NCBI GenBank assembly: GCA_044353855.1
Contig: JBILBF010000002.1
Location: forward strand, 434,001 to 498,000
Origin: UKL13-3 sp044353855
GTDB lineage: Bacteria > Bacteroidota > Bacteroidia > UKL13-3
Reading direction: 5' to 3'
DNA length: 64,000 bases
The position numbers were made by a program, and so were the translations under genes. A model generated the notes under the pieces. The model was not told the DNA's origin. It saw only the letters and a list, made by a program, of their open reading frames with translations, and did no database searches. Below, in pieces: positions 42,401 through 52,378 of the stretch (its first letter is position 1; each line of letters begins with the position of its first letter).

Positions 42401-45268
42401 ATGCAAATCAACGCTCATTATAAAGACCAATTCATCTACCGCCATAATTCATCCATGAAAAACGACACAGAGTCGATGTTGAATAAAATAGGTGTGGCTT
42501 CGGTAGATCATCTTATTGACGAAACCATTCCTGCTCACATTCGCTTAAAACAGCGCATGCAATTACCCGAACCAATGACTGAAGTTGAATTACTTCAATT
42601 ATTAGGAAGCGTTGCTGCTCAAAACAAATTATATAAAAACTTTATAGGTCAAGGTTATTATGGCACCAATACACCATTGGTAATATTGCGCAATATTTTC
42701 GAAAACCCAGGATGGTATACCGCTTATACTCCTTACCAAGCAGAAATTGCACAGGGACGATTAGAGGCATTATTGAATTATCAAACCATGATAATTGATT
42801 TAACTGGAATGGAAATTGCCAATGCCAGTTTGTTAGACGAAGGTACTGCTGCTGCCGAAGCCATGCATATGTTGCATGCCGAAGCTAAAAACGACAATGC
42901 TACTAAGTTTTTTGTTTCTGAATTGTGTTTTCCTCAAACTATTGATGTATTAAAAACACGAACCGAACCTATTGGAGTAGAGTTGGTAATTGGCAACCAC
43001 AATACGGTTGTATTAGATGAAACCTACTTTGGTGCATTGGTTCAATACCCTGCTGGTGATGGAGAAATAAATGACTACAGCGAGTTTATGGCAAAAGCAA
43101 TACAAGCCAACGTGCTTGTTGCAGTTGCTGCTGACTTGTTATCCTTAACTATGCTTACACCTCCAGGTGAATGGGGAGCAGACGCAGTTGTGGGTTCGGC
43201 TCAACGTTTTGGTGTGCCAATGGGTTACGGTGGGCCGCATGCAGGATTTTTTGCAACCAAAGATGCATACAAACGCCAAATGCCAGGCAGGTTAATAGGA
43301 GTGTCTATTGATAGCCAAGGCAATTCAGCCTTGCGTATGGCTTTGCAAACACGCGAGCAACATATTAAACGTGAAAAAGCAACTTCCAATATTTGTACCG
43401 CACAAGTATTATTATCTATAATGGCTGGTATGTATGGCGTATACCATGGTCCAAAAGGCCTACAAGCTATTGCTGGCCGTGTACATGGGTTAACAAAATT
43501 ATTAGCAGAAACATTAACTGCTAACGGACTGAAAGTAATAAGCAAAAATTATTTTGGTACAATTACAATTGAAGTTGAAGATGCTAATAGGTTACAAGCC
43601 ACTTGCGAAAAAGCTGAAATCAATATCAATAAAGTTGATGCTACACATATTCGTTTGTCAATTGACGAAACGCATACCCTCACAGATATTGAAACACTCG
43701 TAAAAGAATTGACAGGCAAACCCGTTTCATTGAATGTTTCAGAAATGAATACCAATTGGCCAAATACACTTACTCGTAAAAGTGACTTTATGACTCATCC
43801 AGTATTCAATTCTTACCACAGCGAACACGAAATGCTTCGTTATATTAAGTCCTTAGAAGCAAAAGATTTATCATTGTGCCACTCTATGATTGCACTTGGA
43901 AGTTGCACCATGAAACTAAATGCAACTGCAGAAATGATTCCGGTTACCATGCCCGGTTTTGGTCAATTGCATCCATTTATTCCTCGTAACCAGGCTAAGG
44001 GATACACCCAAATTTTTAATGAACTTTCGGAGTATTTACAACAAGTAACAGGCTTTGCAGGTATGAGTTTACAGCCCAATGCTGGTGCTCAAGGAGAATA
44101 TGCAGGTTTAATGGTCATACGAGAATACTTTAAATCTATCGGACAATCTCACCGTAATATTGCTTTAATACCTTCATCGGCCCATGGTACCAACCCTGCT
44201 AGTGCTGTAATGGCGGGAATGAAAGTAGTTGTTACCAAAACATTGGAAAATGGGTATATCGATTTTGAGGATTTAAAAGCAAAAGCAGCAGAACACAAAG
44301 ATAACTTAGCTTGTTTAATGGTTACGTATCCATCAACTTATGGTGTATTCGAAGAGAATATTATTGATATATGTAGCATGATTCATAACCATGGCGGACA
44401 AGTATACATGGATGGTGCAAACATGAATGCACAAGTTGGTTTAACCAGCCCTGCAGCAATTGGAGCTGATGTATGCCATTTAAATTTACATAAAACATTT
44501 TGTATACCACACGGTGGCGGTGGGCCAGGTATGGGACCCATTGGTGTTGCAAAACACTTAGTTCCTTTTTTACCAGGTCACTCCGTTGTTGACATGAATG
44601 GTGGTGCTCAATCAATGAGTGCCGTAAGTGCCGCGCCTTGGGGAAGTGCTTCTATCTTATTAATCTCATACGCATACATCCGCATGATGGGAACCGAAGG
44701 ATTGGAAAACGCAACCAAGTATGCCATTTTAAATGCTAACTATATCAAAGCACGTTTGGAAGAACATTATCAAATTTTATATACTGGAAGCAAAGGACGT
44801 TGCGCTCACGAAATGATATTAGATACCCGAGTATTTAAAGGAGCTACTGGAGTAGAGGCTGAAGATATTGCTAAACGTTTAATGGATTATGGTTTCCATG
44901 CACCAACAATGAGTTTTCCTGTAGCTGGTACCATAATGATTGAGCCAACTGAAAGCGAATCCAAAGCAGAGCTTGACAGATTTTGTGATGCGATGATTGC
45001 TATCAAAAATGAAGTGAAAGCGATTGAAAATGGAACTGCTGACAAAGCTGATAATTTGCTTAAAAATGCACCACATACAGCAAGTATGGTTACAGCAGAT
45101 AATTGGAACCATGCTTATGGCCGACAAGAAGCAGCGTTTCCTTTGCCTTATGTACGTGCCAATAAGTTTTGGCCAACAGTGGGTCGTGTAAACAATACCC
45201 ACGGTGACCGTAATTTAATTTGTGCTTGTTTGCCAATTGAAGCATACGCTGAACAAAGCAGCAACTAA
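42401..45268 (+). CDS. gcvP: Glycine dehydrogenase (decarboxylating), P protein of glycine cleavage
   Basis: A 955-residue PLP enzyme that decarboxylates glycine and passes the aminomethyl group to the H protein's lipoyl arm. Both halves of the fused alpha2-type protein are visible. The PLP lysine is Lys698 in HLNLHKTFCIPHGGGGPG. Other markers are IGQGYYGTNTPLVILRNIFENPGWYTAYTPYQ in the N-terminal half and SLCHSMIALGSCTMKLNA. Length is typical. It has its own promoter and a terminator after its stop, so it is monocistronic; gcvT and gcvH are not nearby. Confidence 0.96.
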   Translation: MQINAHYKDQFIYRHNSSMKNDTESMLNKIGVASVDHLIDETIPAHIRLKQRMQLPEPMTEVELLQLLGSVAAQNKLYKNFIGQGYYGTNTPLVILRNIFENPGWYTAYTPYQAEIAQGRLEALLNYQTMIIDLTGMEIANASLLDEGTAAAEAMHMLHAEAKNDNATKFFVSELCFPQTIDVLKTRTEPIGVELVIGNHNTVVLDETYFGALVQYPAGDGEINDYSEFMAKAIQANVLVAVAADLLSLTMLTPPGEWGADAVVGSAQRFGVPMGYGGPHAGFFATKDAYKRQMPGRLIGVSIDSQGNSALRMALQTREQHIKREKATSNICTAQVLLSIMAGMYGVYHGPKGLQAIAGRVHGLTKLLAETLTANGLKVISKNYFGTITIEVEDANRLQATCEKAEININKVDATHIRLSIDETHTLTDIETLVKELTGKPVSLNVSEMNTNWPNTLTRKSDFMTHPVFNSYHSEHEMLRYIKSLEAKDLSLCHSMIALGSCTMKLNATAEMIPVTMPGFGQLHPFIPRNQAKGYTQIFNELSEYLQQVTGFAGMSLQPNAGAQGEYAGLMVIREYFKSIGQSHRNIALIPSSAHGTNPASAVMAGMKVVVTKTLENGYIDFEDLKAKAAEHKDNLACLMVTYPSTYGVFEENIIDICSMIHNHGGQVYMDGANMNAQVGLTSPAAIGADVCHLNLHKTFCIPHGGGGPGMGPIGVAKHLVPFLPGHSVVDMNGGAQSMSAVSAAPWGSASILLISYAYIRMMGTEGLENATKYAILNANYIKARLEEHYQILYTGSKGRCAHEMILDTRVFKGATGVEAEDIAKRLMDYGFHAPTMSFPVAGTIMIEPTESESKAELDRFCDAMIAIKNEVKAIENGTADKADNLLKNAPHTASMVTADNWNHAYGRQEAAFPLPYVRANKFWPTVGRVNNTHGDRNLICACLPIEAYAEQSSN

Positions 45269-45287
45269 AAATAAAGATTCTTAACCA

Positions 45288-45319
45288 AAAAGCGGAGTAT
45301 GTATTACTCCGCTTTTTTT
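45288..45319 (+). terminator. Terminator of gcvP
   Basis: Stem AAGCGGAGTA with TACTCCGCTT around a short loop, followed by a run of seven T, 20 bp after the gcvP stop. Confidence 0.85.
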
Positions 45320-45383
45320 ATGGTACCATCAAAAAAATTGACGCTATTGTATACTACTCTCTACTTAACTTTTGTAAAACTAA

Positions 45384-45420
45384 AAAAGGGTTACAAACAA
45401 CTATCGTTTGTAACCCTTTT
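45384..45420 (-). terminator. Terminator of tRNA-Val
   Basis: A perfect 15-bp inverted repeat, AAAAGGGTTACAAAC and GTTTGTAACCCTTTT, around a 7-nt loop, ending just downstream of tRNA-Val on the minus strand with a T run. Confidence 0.8.
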
Positions 45421-45424
45421 AGTG

Positions 45425-45499
45425 TGGAGACACTTGGATTCGAACCAAGGACCCTCTGCTTGTAAGGCAGATGCTCTGAACCAGCTGAGCTATGCCTCC
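45425..45499 (-). tRNA. tRNA-Val (anticodon TAC)
   Basis: The minus strand folds as a cloverleaf: acceptor GGAGGCA with TGTCTCC, D arm GCTC/GAGC, anticodon stem CTGCC/GGCAG-type with loop CTTACAA (anticodon TAC), and T arm CTTGG TTCGAAT CCAAG. The CCA end is not encoded. Length is 75 nt. Confidence 0.95.
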
Positions 45500-45520
45500 A
45501 TTGTTTTGTTAACGGGAGGG

Positions 45521-45550
45521 CAAAGATAAGAGGGTATATGAAAAAACAAA
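45521..45550 (-). promoter_or_regulatory. Promoter of tRNA-Val
   Basis: On the minus strand, TTTG (45547-45550), an 18-bp spacer, and TATCTTTG (45521-45528), a perfect TAnnTTTG. The tRNA begins 21 bp downstream. The leader shares a CCTC..GTTAACAAAA motif with the tRNA-Lys leader. Confidence 0.7.
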
Positions 45551-45620
45551 CTGTAGCGTTAAATATTTTTGAAAGTATTTTGTAACGTCTTGAAATTCAT
45601 AAATTGCCACAGTAAAAAAA

Positions 45621-48104
45621 ATGAAAAAAAGTATAAAGATTCTGCTTATCAGCCTTACCTCCCTCCTAGTTTTGGGTATTGTTTTAATTGGTTTTGTTTG
45701 GCTATCACGTGATAGCATCAAACAATTTGTGGTGAAACAACTAAACGAACAACTATCCACACCAATATCCGTAAGTGGTATTGATATCACTTTTTTAGAG
45801 CAGTTTCCTAAGGTAAGTTTAGTGTTTAGAGATGTAGAAATTGTAGATCCTATTCGTCCAAAACAATTTTTATTGAAAGCGAAACGCGTTTTTATTGCTT
45901 TTAATATAAACGATATCCTTACCAAACGTTACAATATAAAACTTATAGAAATAGATAGCGGAAGTTGTAATTTGTTTATCGACTCCAAAAACACTCCCAA
46001 TTACCTCATATTAAAACCAACAAATGAACCAAGTGCTGATTTATTGTTAGAACTGAAACGCATTAAATTGCAACATATGACACTAGCATATGACAACTTA
46101 GCTTCACAGCAACAGTATCATTTGAGAGCAGATAACTTAATATTATCAGGAGATTTTAAAGGTAAGAAAGAAAAAATAAGTGCAAATGGCTCCGTATTTA
46201 TTCATACACTAACATCAAATACCGTTACCTATCTTAAAAATAAAAAAGTAGAACTTGATTTGGGACTTAACATAGATGAAAGTCAGTCACGTTATACCAT
46301 TGAAAAAGGAAATATTGCATTGGGAGATTTAAAGTTAGCCTTCATAGGATCTATTGCCAACACTCAAAAAACTACTGCAATAGACCTTAAATTCAATGCA
46401 CAAAAAATAGCGATTACAGATTTGCTTGAATTAGTACCAGGCAATATGAGCCATTCCATTTCAGGGTATAAAAGCACAGGGTCCATTTATTTTAATGGAA
46501 GCATTAAAGGGAATGCATCAAACAAGGAACAGCCTGCAATCCAATTGCAATTTGGTATTACGGATGGCAAACTTGAAGCTAGTACAGAAAAGACAGCCAT
46601 CACCAATATTCAATGCAAAGGAGAATTTAGCAATGGCAGTAACCATACTGCTCAATCTAGTTATGTATTATTACCATCATTGCGGTTTAAATTAGGCAAT
46701 GGTCATTTTGAGGGTTCCTTAAACATACGAGATTTTAGTAATCCCAACTTAAGCATGGTGCTAAAAGGAAAAACAACATTAACAGATTTGATTGCTTTTA
46801 CAGAAAGTAAATGGATTACCAAAGCAGAAGGTGAGTTAAGTATTGATCTTGCAGTAGAAGGGAATATCCATGAATTAAGTACCCAAAAAGGGTTGCTTAA
46901 TAGTCAAACTGCTGGAACTATTGAGTGCATTGCCAACAATATTGTCTTTTTCAATGGTGAAAAAAGCATAGAACAACTTAAAACCAAATTTTCGCTCAAC
47001 AATAAAGATCTTATCATTGATAATTTAACAGCAAGTATCAACAAATCTGATATTCAACTAAAGGGTAGTTTACAAAATATTGTTCCATATCTATTTTCCG
47101 AAAACCAAAACCTCATTGCCAATTTACAATACAATTCCAATTATATTAATTTGCAACACCTTGTTTTACCAATTCCATCAACTACTAAAACCAATACATT
47201 TACACTACCACAAAATATTACAGTAAATGCTGCACTTAACATCAACCAATTGGATTATCATGAATTTAACGCCAAAAATATAAAGGGTAATATAAATTGG
47301 AGTGGTAAAAAAATAGAAACCCAAAACATGTTTTGCGAAACAATGAAAGGTCAACTTAAAGTAAAAGGCCAAATTGAGAATGCTGCAGATGGACGATTTT
47401 TAGTTACATCAACTATTAATTGTACACAAGTAGATATAAACGAACTCTTTAGACAATGTGCCAACTTTGGACAAACGGAAATTACAGCTGCGCATATACG
47501 TGGAAATATGACTGCTAACATGGATGTGTTAGGTGTGTGGAGTCCAACATTGGAATGTGACTTGGATAAATTATATGCATTGGGAACTGTACATATAACC
47601 AATGGGCAACTGATTCAATACCAACCAATGGAGGCATTAGCTAAGTATATTAATATAGAAGACTTGCGAAACGTAAAATTTGCCGATTTAAAAAATAAGA
47701 TTGAAATTAAAAACAAAGTGATAACGATTCCAACAATGGATATGCAAAACAATGCCTTAAATATAAATATTGCAGGTACGCATACGTTTGATAATTATGT
47801 TGACTATCATTTAAAAATAAAACTTAGTGATGTATTGGCAAAAAAGTATGCCCAACGAAACAATGAATTTGAAGAAGAAAATCTTGAAAATGGCACATAC
47901 TTGTACATTGCCATGAAAGGACCAGCAGAAAATATTACATTTAGCTACGACAAAAAACAAGTACGCGAGCAAGTAAAAAAAGAGCTCAAACAAGAAAAAG
48001 AAGAGGTTAAAAAACTATGGCGAAAAGAACTTGGATTGGAAAAAGATGAAAACATAAAAGAGCAACAAAATGATAAAAACGAATTGGAATTTGAGCCAGA
48101 ATAG
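45621..48104 (+). CDS. AsmA-like inner membrane/periplasmic protein
   Basis: An 827-residue protein with an N-terminal membrane helix (about residues 5-29) and a long periplasmic beta-rich region. Features are DITFLEQFPKVSLVFRDVEIVDP after the helix and an AsmA-like C-terminal domain (about 590-760), then a charged Lys/Glu tail. Proteins of the AsmA/TamB group bridge the periplasm and help transport phospholipids or assemble outer membrane proteins. The function here is inferred from the fold only. Confidence 0.75.
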   Translation: MKKSIKILLISLTSLLVLGIVLIGFVWLSRDSIKQFVVKQLNEQLSTPISVSGIDITFLEQFPKVSLVFRDVEIVDPIRPKQFLLKAKRVFIAFNINDILTKRYNIKLIEIDSGSCNLFIDSKNTPNYLILKPTNEPSADLLLELKRIKLQHMTLAYDNLASQQQYHLRADNLILSGDFKGKKEKISANGSVFIHTLTSNTVTYLKNKKVELDLGLNIDESQSRYTIEKGNIALGDLKLAFIGSIANTQKTTAIDLKFNAQKIAITDLLELVPGNMSHSISGYKSTGSIYFNGSIKGNASNKEQPAIQLQFGITDGKLEASTEKTAITNIQCKGEFSNGSNHTAQSSYVLLPSLRFKLGNGHFEGSLNIRDFSNPNLSMVLKGKTTLTDLIAFTESKWITKAEGELSIDLAVEGNIHELSTQKGLLNSQTAGTIECIANNIVFFNGEKSIEQLKTKFSLNNKDLIIDNLTASINKSDIQLKGSLQNIVPYLFSENQNLIANLQYNSNYINLQHLVLPIPSTTKTNTFTLPQNITVNAALNINQLDYHEFNAKNIKGNINWSGKKIETQNMFCETMKGQLKVKGQIENAADGRFLVTSTINCTQVDINELFRQCANFGQTEITAAHIRGNMTANMDVLGVWSPTLECDLDKLYALGTVHITNGQLIQYQPMEALAKYINIEDLRNVKFADLKNKIEIKNKVITIPTMDMQNNALNINIAGTHTFDNYVDYHLKIKLSDVLAKKYAQRNNEFEEENLENGTYLYIAMKGPAENITFSYDKKQVREQVKKELKQEKEEVKKLWRKELGLEKDENIKEQQNDKNELEFEPE

Positions 48105-48106
48105 GT

Positions 48107-48610
48107 TTATTCAACAAACAACCGATACGTTATTTTATCGTTATTCTTTAATAGTGTATCACTTCCTCTAGCTTTTTTTACTTGTTTATTTACAACTGCT
48201 AATCCGCCTACGCCTAAAACAGCTCCTACACCAATCATAATGCCTCCAAAGGGTTCTTTAAGTGCTATTAAACTTACACCGGCTATAGCATAAATTAGAC
48301 CTGTTACCATCATGTATGAGCCAAGTACAATTAATAAAACCCTACCCACAGTATATTTACCCGTATGTTTAAGCAAACCTGCAATTTGAGATAACTTTAC
48401 TATTGAAGTATCATTTATCACAATTCCATCTGCCTGAAAACCCGTGATTGTACCCTTCACATTTTTGATTGAGTCAAATAATACAAGATCAATTTTTTCA
48501 CCAATATCATATGATTTATAATTTCCATTTTCAATATCATGTAAATACAAGCGTTGCGAAAAACAGGAGAAGGTTATAACAAAGCATAAAAAGGTAAAGT
48601 AGTATTTCAT
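48107..48610 (-). CDS. Hypothetical exported membrane protein
   Basis: A 167-residue protein: a signal peptide (about 1-18, ending CFSQ), a short beta-rich part (YKSYDIGEKIDLVLFD), then two hydrophobic helices (about residues 94-115 and 120-142) separated by a short loop, and a basic C-terminal tail. I recognise no family. It starts 2 bp before the nadE stop codon region and ends 3 bp from the convergent AsmA-like gene, probably co-transcribed with nadE. Confidence 0.55.
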   Translation of the reverse strand: MKYYFTFLCFVITFSCFSQRLYLHDIENGNYKSYDIGEKIDLVLFDSIKNVKGTITGFQADGIVINDTSIVKLSQIAGLLKHTGKYTVGRVLLIVLGSYMMVTGLIYAIAGVSLIALKEPFGGIMIGVGAVLGVGGLAVVNKQVKKARGSDTLLKNNDKITYRLFVE

Positions 48611-48611
48611 C

Positions 48612-50303
48612 TTAATTTAAATATTTTGCAACTATTGGCATTCTTCTACCTGGTCCAAATGCTTTTTGAGAAACTCTTAATACTGGAGGAGCTTGCAATC
48701 TTTTCCATTCACTCATATTTACCAATCGCAATATTTTTTTGACTACCGTTTGATCGTATCCAGCAGCAATAATTTCATTTGGTCCTTTTCGTTCTTCAAT
48801 ATACAATGTTAGAATTTTATCAAGTAATTCATAATCGGGTAATGAATCTGAATCTTTTTGATCAGGTCTGAGTTCGGCTGAAGGGGGTTTTGTAATGATT
48901 TGAATAGGTATAACTTCTTTTTCTTTATTATAAAATTTACACAATTCAAACACCTCCGTTTTATACAAATCTCCAATAACAGCAAGTCCACCGCACATAT
49001 CACCATACAAGGTTCCATACCCAACAGCCATTTCACTTTTATTAGAAGTATTAAGTAAAATATAGCCAAATTTATTGCTCAATGCCATCAAAATTACACC
49101 TCTACTTCTGGATTGCATATTCTCTTCTGCAATGTTAAACGGTTGTCCTTCAAATTGTGGTTTTAAGGTTAGTTCTAATGCATTAAATGTTTGTTCAATT
49201 GAAATAACTTCATGAGAAACTTGCAAATTTTTAGCAAGTAACAAAGCATCACTTATCGAATGTTCTGAAGAAAATCGAGATGGCAATAAAACTGCTTTTA
49301 CATTTTCATTACCCAAAGCATCAACAGCCAAGGCTAAAACCAAAGCAGAATCTATTCCTCCTGAAAGGCCTAAAATTGCTTTTGAAAAACCTTGTTTTTG
49401 AAAATACTCACGAATACCTAAAACCAATGCTTGGTGTATCCGAGTCATATTATCAGGAACATCTAATTGGATAGGATGCAATGCTTTTACTTCTGTGTTT
49501 TCAGCATGTTTATGAAGGATATAGTTTTTACGAGATTCCACAAAATAGCCGAGTGTATCAATCACTTCACCTTGTGCATTTAGTACCATCGAACCTCCAT
49601 CAAAAACGAGTTGCGTTTGAGCGCCAATATGATTCGTGTATAACAACGGTAATTTATACTTCTGCACATTATCAATCATCACTTGTTTGCGCAATTCCAA
49701 TTGGTTTTTACTAAAAGGAGAAGCAGCAATATTAATCATCACATCTGGATGTTGTTTGATTAATTCATCCATGGGATTCATAATATACATAGGGTTATCG
49801 TTAATATTCCAAATATCTTCACATACAGTAAGTGCTATATTAAATCCTTTATACTGTATTGTATTAAACACTCGATTAGGTTCAAAATAACGATATTCAT
49901 CAAAAATATCATAGTTGGGCAATAATGTTTTATGACAAACAGAAAGCACTTTACCATCAGCTAAAAAACAAGCTGAATTATACAAATCTTTCCCTTCAGG
50001 AACTGGATTTAATGTTGGAGTTCCTAAAATTGCAGCTATTCCCACACAATGTTGTGCAATGAGTGAAATACTTTCTTCACAACATTTAATAAAATCATTA
50101 AACTCTAAAAAGTCGCGTGCGGGGTAGCCGCTTACACACAATTCTGAAAAAACAATTAAATCTACCTGTTCCGTTTTTGCAGCTTCAATTTGATGAATTA
50201 TTTTTGCCCTATTGCTTTCAAAATTACCTGTATGGTAATCAAGTTGGGCAAGTGATATAGTTAAAGTACTCACAATAGTTGATAGATTAAAATAACACGC
50301 CAA
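48612..50303 (-). CDS. nadE: Glutamine-dependent NAD+ synthetase
   Basis: A 563-residue two-domain enzyme. The N-terminal nitrilase-like glutaminase has the triad Glu (FSELCVSGYP), Lys (CHKTLLPNYDIFDE) and Cys (LTVCEDIWN). The C-terminal synthetase domain has the P-loop LGLSGGIDSALVLALA. It amidates deamido-NAD with ammonia from glutamine. The ATG at 50303 overlaps the upstream gene by 17 bp; a GTG at 50273 is an alternative that removes the overlap. Location near gldB matches Flavobacteria. Confidence 0.94.
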   Translation of the reverse strand: MACYFNLSTIVSTLTISLAQLDYHTGNFESNRAKIIHQIEAAKTEQVDLIVFSELCVSGYPARDFLEFNDFIKCCEESISLIAQHCVGIAAILGTPTLNPVPEGKDLYNSACFLADGKVLSVCHKTLLPNYDIFDEYRYFEPNRVFNTIQYKGFNIALTVCEDIWNINDNPMYIMNPMDELIKQHPDVMINIAASPFSKNQLELRKQVMIDNVQKYKLPLLYTNHIGAQTQLVFDGGSMVLNAQGEVIDTLGYFVESRKNYILHKHAENTEVKALHPIQLDVPDNMTRIHQALVLGIREYFQKQGFSKAILGLSGGIDSALVLALAVDALGNENVKAVLLPSRFSSEHSISDALLLAKNLQVSHEVISIEQTFNALELTLKPQFEGQPFNIAEENMQSRSRGVILMALSNKFGYILLNTSNKSEMAVGYGTLYGDMCGGLAVIGDLYKTEVFELCKFYNKEKEVIPIQIITKPPSAELRPDQKDSDSLPDYELLDKILTLYIEERKGPNEIIAAGYDQTVVKKILRLVNMSEWKRLQAPPVLRVSQKAFGPGRRMPIVAKYLN

Positions 50304-51018
50304 CAGTTAATGCAACATAATTTAAAGTTGCATTCCAACGGTCGTCCTTTGTATAATTGGTAAATGCATTATCATAACGCAAACCAGCTACAAACAAACT
50401 ACTTCCGGTGAATTTATATTGTAAGCCAGCACCAAAAATAACACCTGACCTAAAACTGCTTATACCATCCTTAAATTTTGATGTTTCAATATCAAATTGA
50501 TCTTCATCATCAGGTTCGTTGATATTGATATTATTCCGTTCAAATTTATCCATTCTAACATCAGCACGCACTTTGGTTAAAAAACCAGCAGATGCACCAA
50601 ACTCAGCATAATACCGCATATTGCCTATTTCTTTTGTACGCATTTTAATTAATAATGGAATTTGTACAAAATTCATTCGGTAATTATATTTTACATCTTC
50701 GGTGGCATTAAATACCTTGCTAGTAGAAGTCTCTTTAATAGACGTATATCTATCTTTAGAAAGATTCAAATTGGTTCCCATAGTTTGTATGGTATACTCC
50801 GAACCAATGGCATAATTTTCGGTAAAATAAAAATCTAGCATCATACCATAGGCTATATTTAAGCGTGTACCATTGGTTGTAGTATTCTTATTATCAGGCT
50901 TGCTCCAAGTAAGTTGAGGTGCAACACGCAACCCTATTTTTATTTGTGCTTGTACCTTAATGATAGACCCTAAAATGAATACTGTTAAAAATATCTTCTT
51001 CATCCTTACTTTTGCCAT
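50287..51018 (-). CDS. PorT-like outer membrane beta-barrel protein
   Basis: A protein of about 243 residues: a signal peptide (about 6-24, ending VQAQ) and an eight-strand-type barrel. Patterns include IGLRVAPQLTWSKP near the start, TENYAIGSEYTIQTMG, NFVQIPLLIKMRT, and the C-terminal VALTVGVLF. The family is the outer membrane beta-barrel domain that includes PorT, part of the type IX secretion system. Whether this is the T9SS PorT itself is uncertain. I chose Met at 51018; Met at 51003 is also possible. It is divergent from gldB. Confidence 0.75.
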   Translation of the reverse strand: MAKVRMKKIFLTVFILGSIIKVQAQIKIGLRVAPQLTWSKPDNKNTTTNGTRLNIAYGMMLDFYFTENYAIGSEYTIQTMGTNLNLSKDRYTSIKETSTSKVFNATEDVKYNYRMNFVQIPLLIKMRTKEIGNMRYYAEFGASAGFLTKVRADVRMDKFERNNININEPDDEDQFDIETSKFKDGISSFRSGVIFGAGLQYKFTGSSLFVAGLRYDNAFTNYTKDDRWNATLNYVALTVGVLF

Positions 51019-51019
51019 T

Positions 51020-52075
51020 ATGAGTTTAATCAAAAATATTCCTACAAGTTTAACATATCTATTGATATTGTGCACAAGTTCATTGCTAATAAGTTGCAAT
51101 GGATGTAAAAATGAGACACAACACGAAATCATTGCGTCAAAAAAAATAAGTATTGACATTCAACGATTCGATAATGAACTTTTTGCGATAAAACCTTCAC
51201 AAATAGAAGATGGCGCACAAAAACTTTACCAAAAATACGGCTCCTTTTATCTTTCGTATGCCCATGATATTTTAAATATGCCCGAGGATAAAAATGACTC
51301 ACTGTATACCAAACCCATGAAAATGTTGTTGGAGTACAAGCCTTTAATAGAACTTCACCAAAGTGTAGATTCAATGTTTGGAGAAATGAACGAAATAAAA
51401 ACAGACCTAAGCAATGCCATGAGCATATACAAACAAGAATTTCCTGATCAAAAGATACCTGTTTTTATCACCTTTATCTCTGAATTTGGTTATGCTAATA
51501 TTACCTATGATAGTATGATTTGTATTGGACTTGATATGTATATGAACAAACGCTATTTAGCATATTACAGAGCATATGAATTTCCAGAATTTATGATTCG
51601 CAAACTTCAGCCAGAGTATATTGTACCCAATACAATTAAATCAATGGCAATTGCTAAATATGAAAACCAAAGCAGCAAAGACAAACGATTTTTAGCAACG
51701 ATGATTACTGAAGGCAAAGTACGCTATTTTACAAAGTCGTTAATCCCCTCGTTACACGATTCGATATTAATGGGATATACAGCAAAACAATTGGAATGGA
51801 GCCAACAAAATGAACCTCAAATGTGGACTCACTTTATAGAAAAAAATCTTTTGTTTTCGACTGAACCAACTCGATTTATGCGTTATTTTAATGACGGACC
51901 ATTTACATCTGCTGATGGAGTTCCACCGGAATCTGCTCCAATGATTGGTACTTGGGCAGGATTACAAATTGTTCGAAAATACATGAACGAAAATCCAACC
52001 ATTACCCTGCAACAATTAATGGATGATACTGATGTTGATAAAATATTAAAGTTAAGCAAATACAGACCGAAATAA
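51020..52075 (+). CDS. gldB: Gliding motility lipoprotein GldB-like
   Basis: A 351-residue lipoprotein: signal ending LLISC at about Cys27, then a soluble domain of about 320 residues with IDIQRFDNELFAIKPS, FITFISEFGYANITYDSMICIGLDMYM and the YIVPNTIKSMAIAKY segment. These match GldB, needed for gliding motility and the type IX secretion-linked motor in Flavobacterium. The neighbouring nadE supports the assignment, as the two are adjacent in Flavobacterium. The start ATG 51020 is one base from the divergent PorT-like start. GldC is not seen. Confidence 0.8.
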   Translation: MSLIKNIPTSLTYLLILCTSSLLISCNGCKNETQHEIIASKKISIDIQRFDNELFAIKPSQIEDGAQKLYQKYGSFYLSYAHDILNMPEDKNDSLYTKPMKMLLEYKPLIELHQSVDSMFGEMNEIKTDLSNAMSIYKQEFPDQKIPVFITFISEFGYANITYDSMICIGLDMYMNKRYLAYYRAYEFPEFMIRKLQPEYIVPNTIKSMAIAKYENQSSKDKRFLATMITEGKVRYFTKSLIPSLHDSILMGYTAKQLEWSQQNEPQMWTHFIEKNLLFSTEPTRFMRYFNDGPFTSADGVPPESAPMIGTWAGLQIVRKYMNENPTITLQQLMDDTDVDKILKLSKYRPK

Positions 52076-52378
52076 ACACATGCAAAAAACTAGAGTTTTA
52101 ATTTAGTCACTTGAATATAGTTGTTTTTTGCACTAGCTAATACTGCTCTATCAATGCAACTATCATTGTATGACCATAACCCCTATGTACTAAACAAAAA
52201 GGTTCAAGATATTTCGTTATCTTTTTATTTAGTTGTATAAAAAAATCACCTTCTCTTTGGCTTTTCGGTAACGCTCAGTGTCTAGTTTTAACAAGACGCT
52301 ATACTTAATGTTAAAGCAATTTAAATAAATAAAAAACAGACTTTAAATTGTACAGAAAAATACATAATAAGATTAAGA
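52076..52378. other. 303-bp convergent gap without a gene
   Basis: AT-rich DNA between gldB and the family 2 glycosyltransferase. I see no conserved ORF, no strong hairpin and no tRNA. A stretch around 52254-52305 is less AT-rich than the rest but has no recognisable content. Confidence 0.6.
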
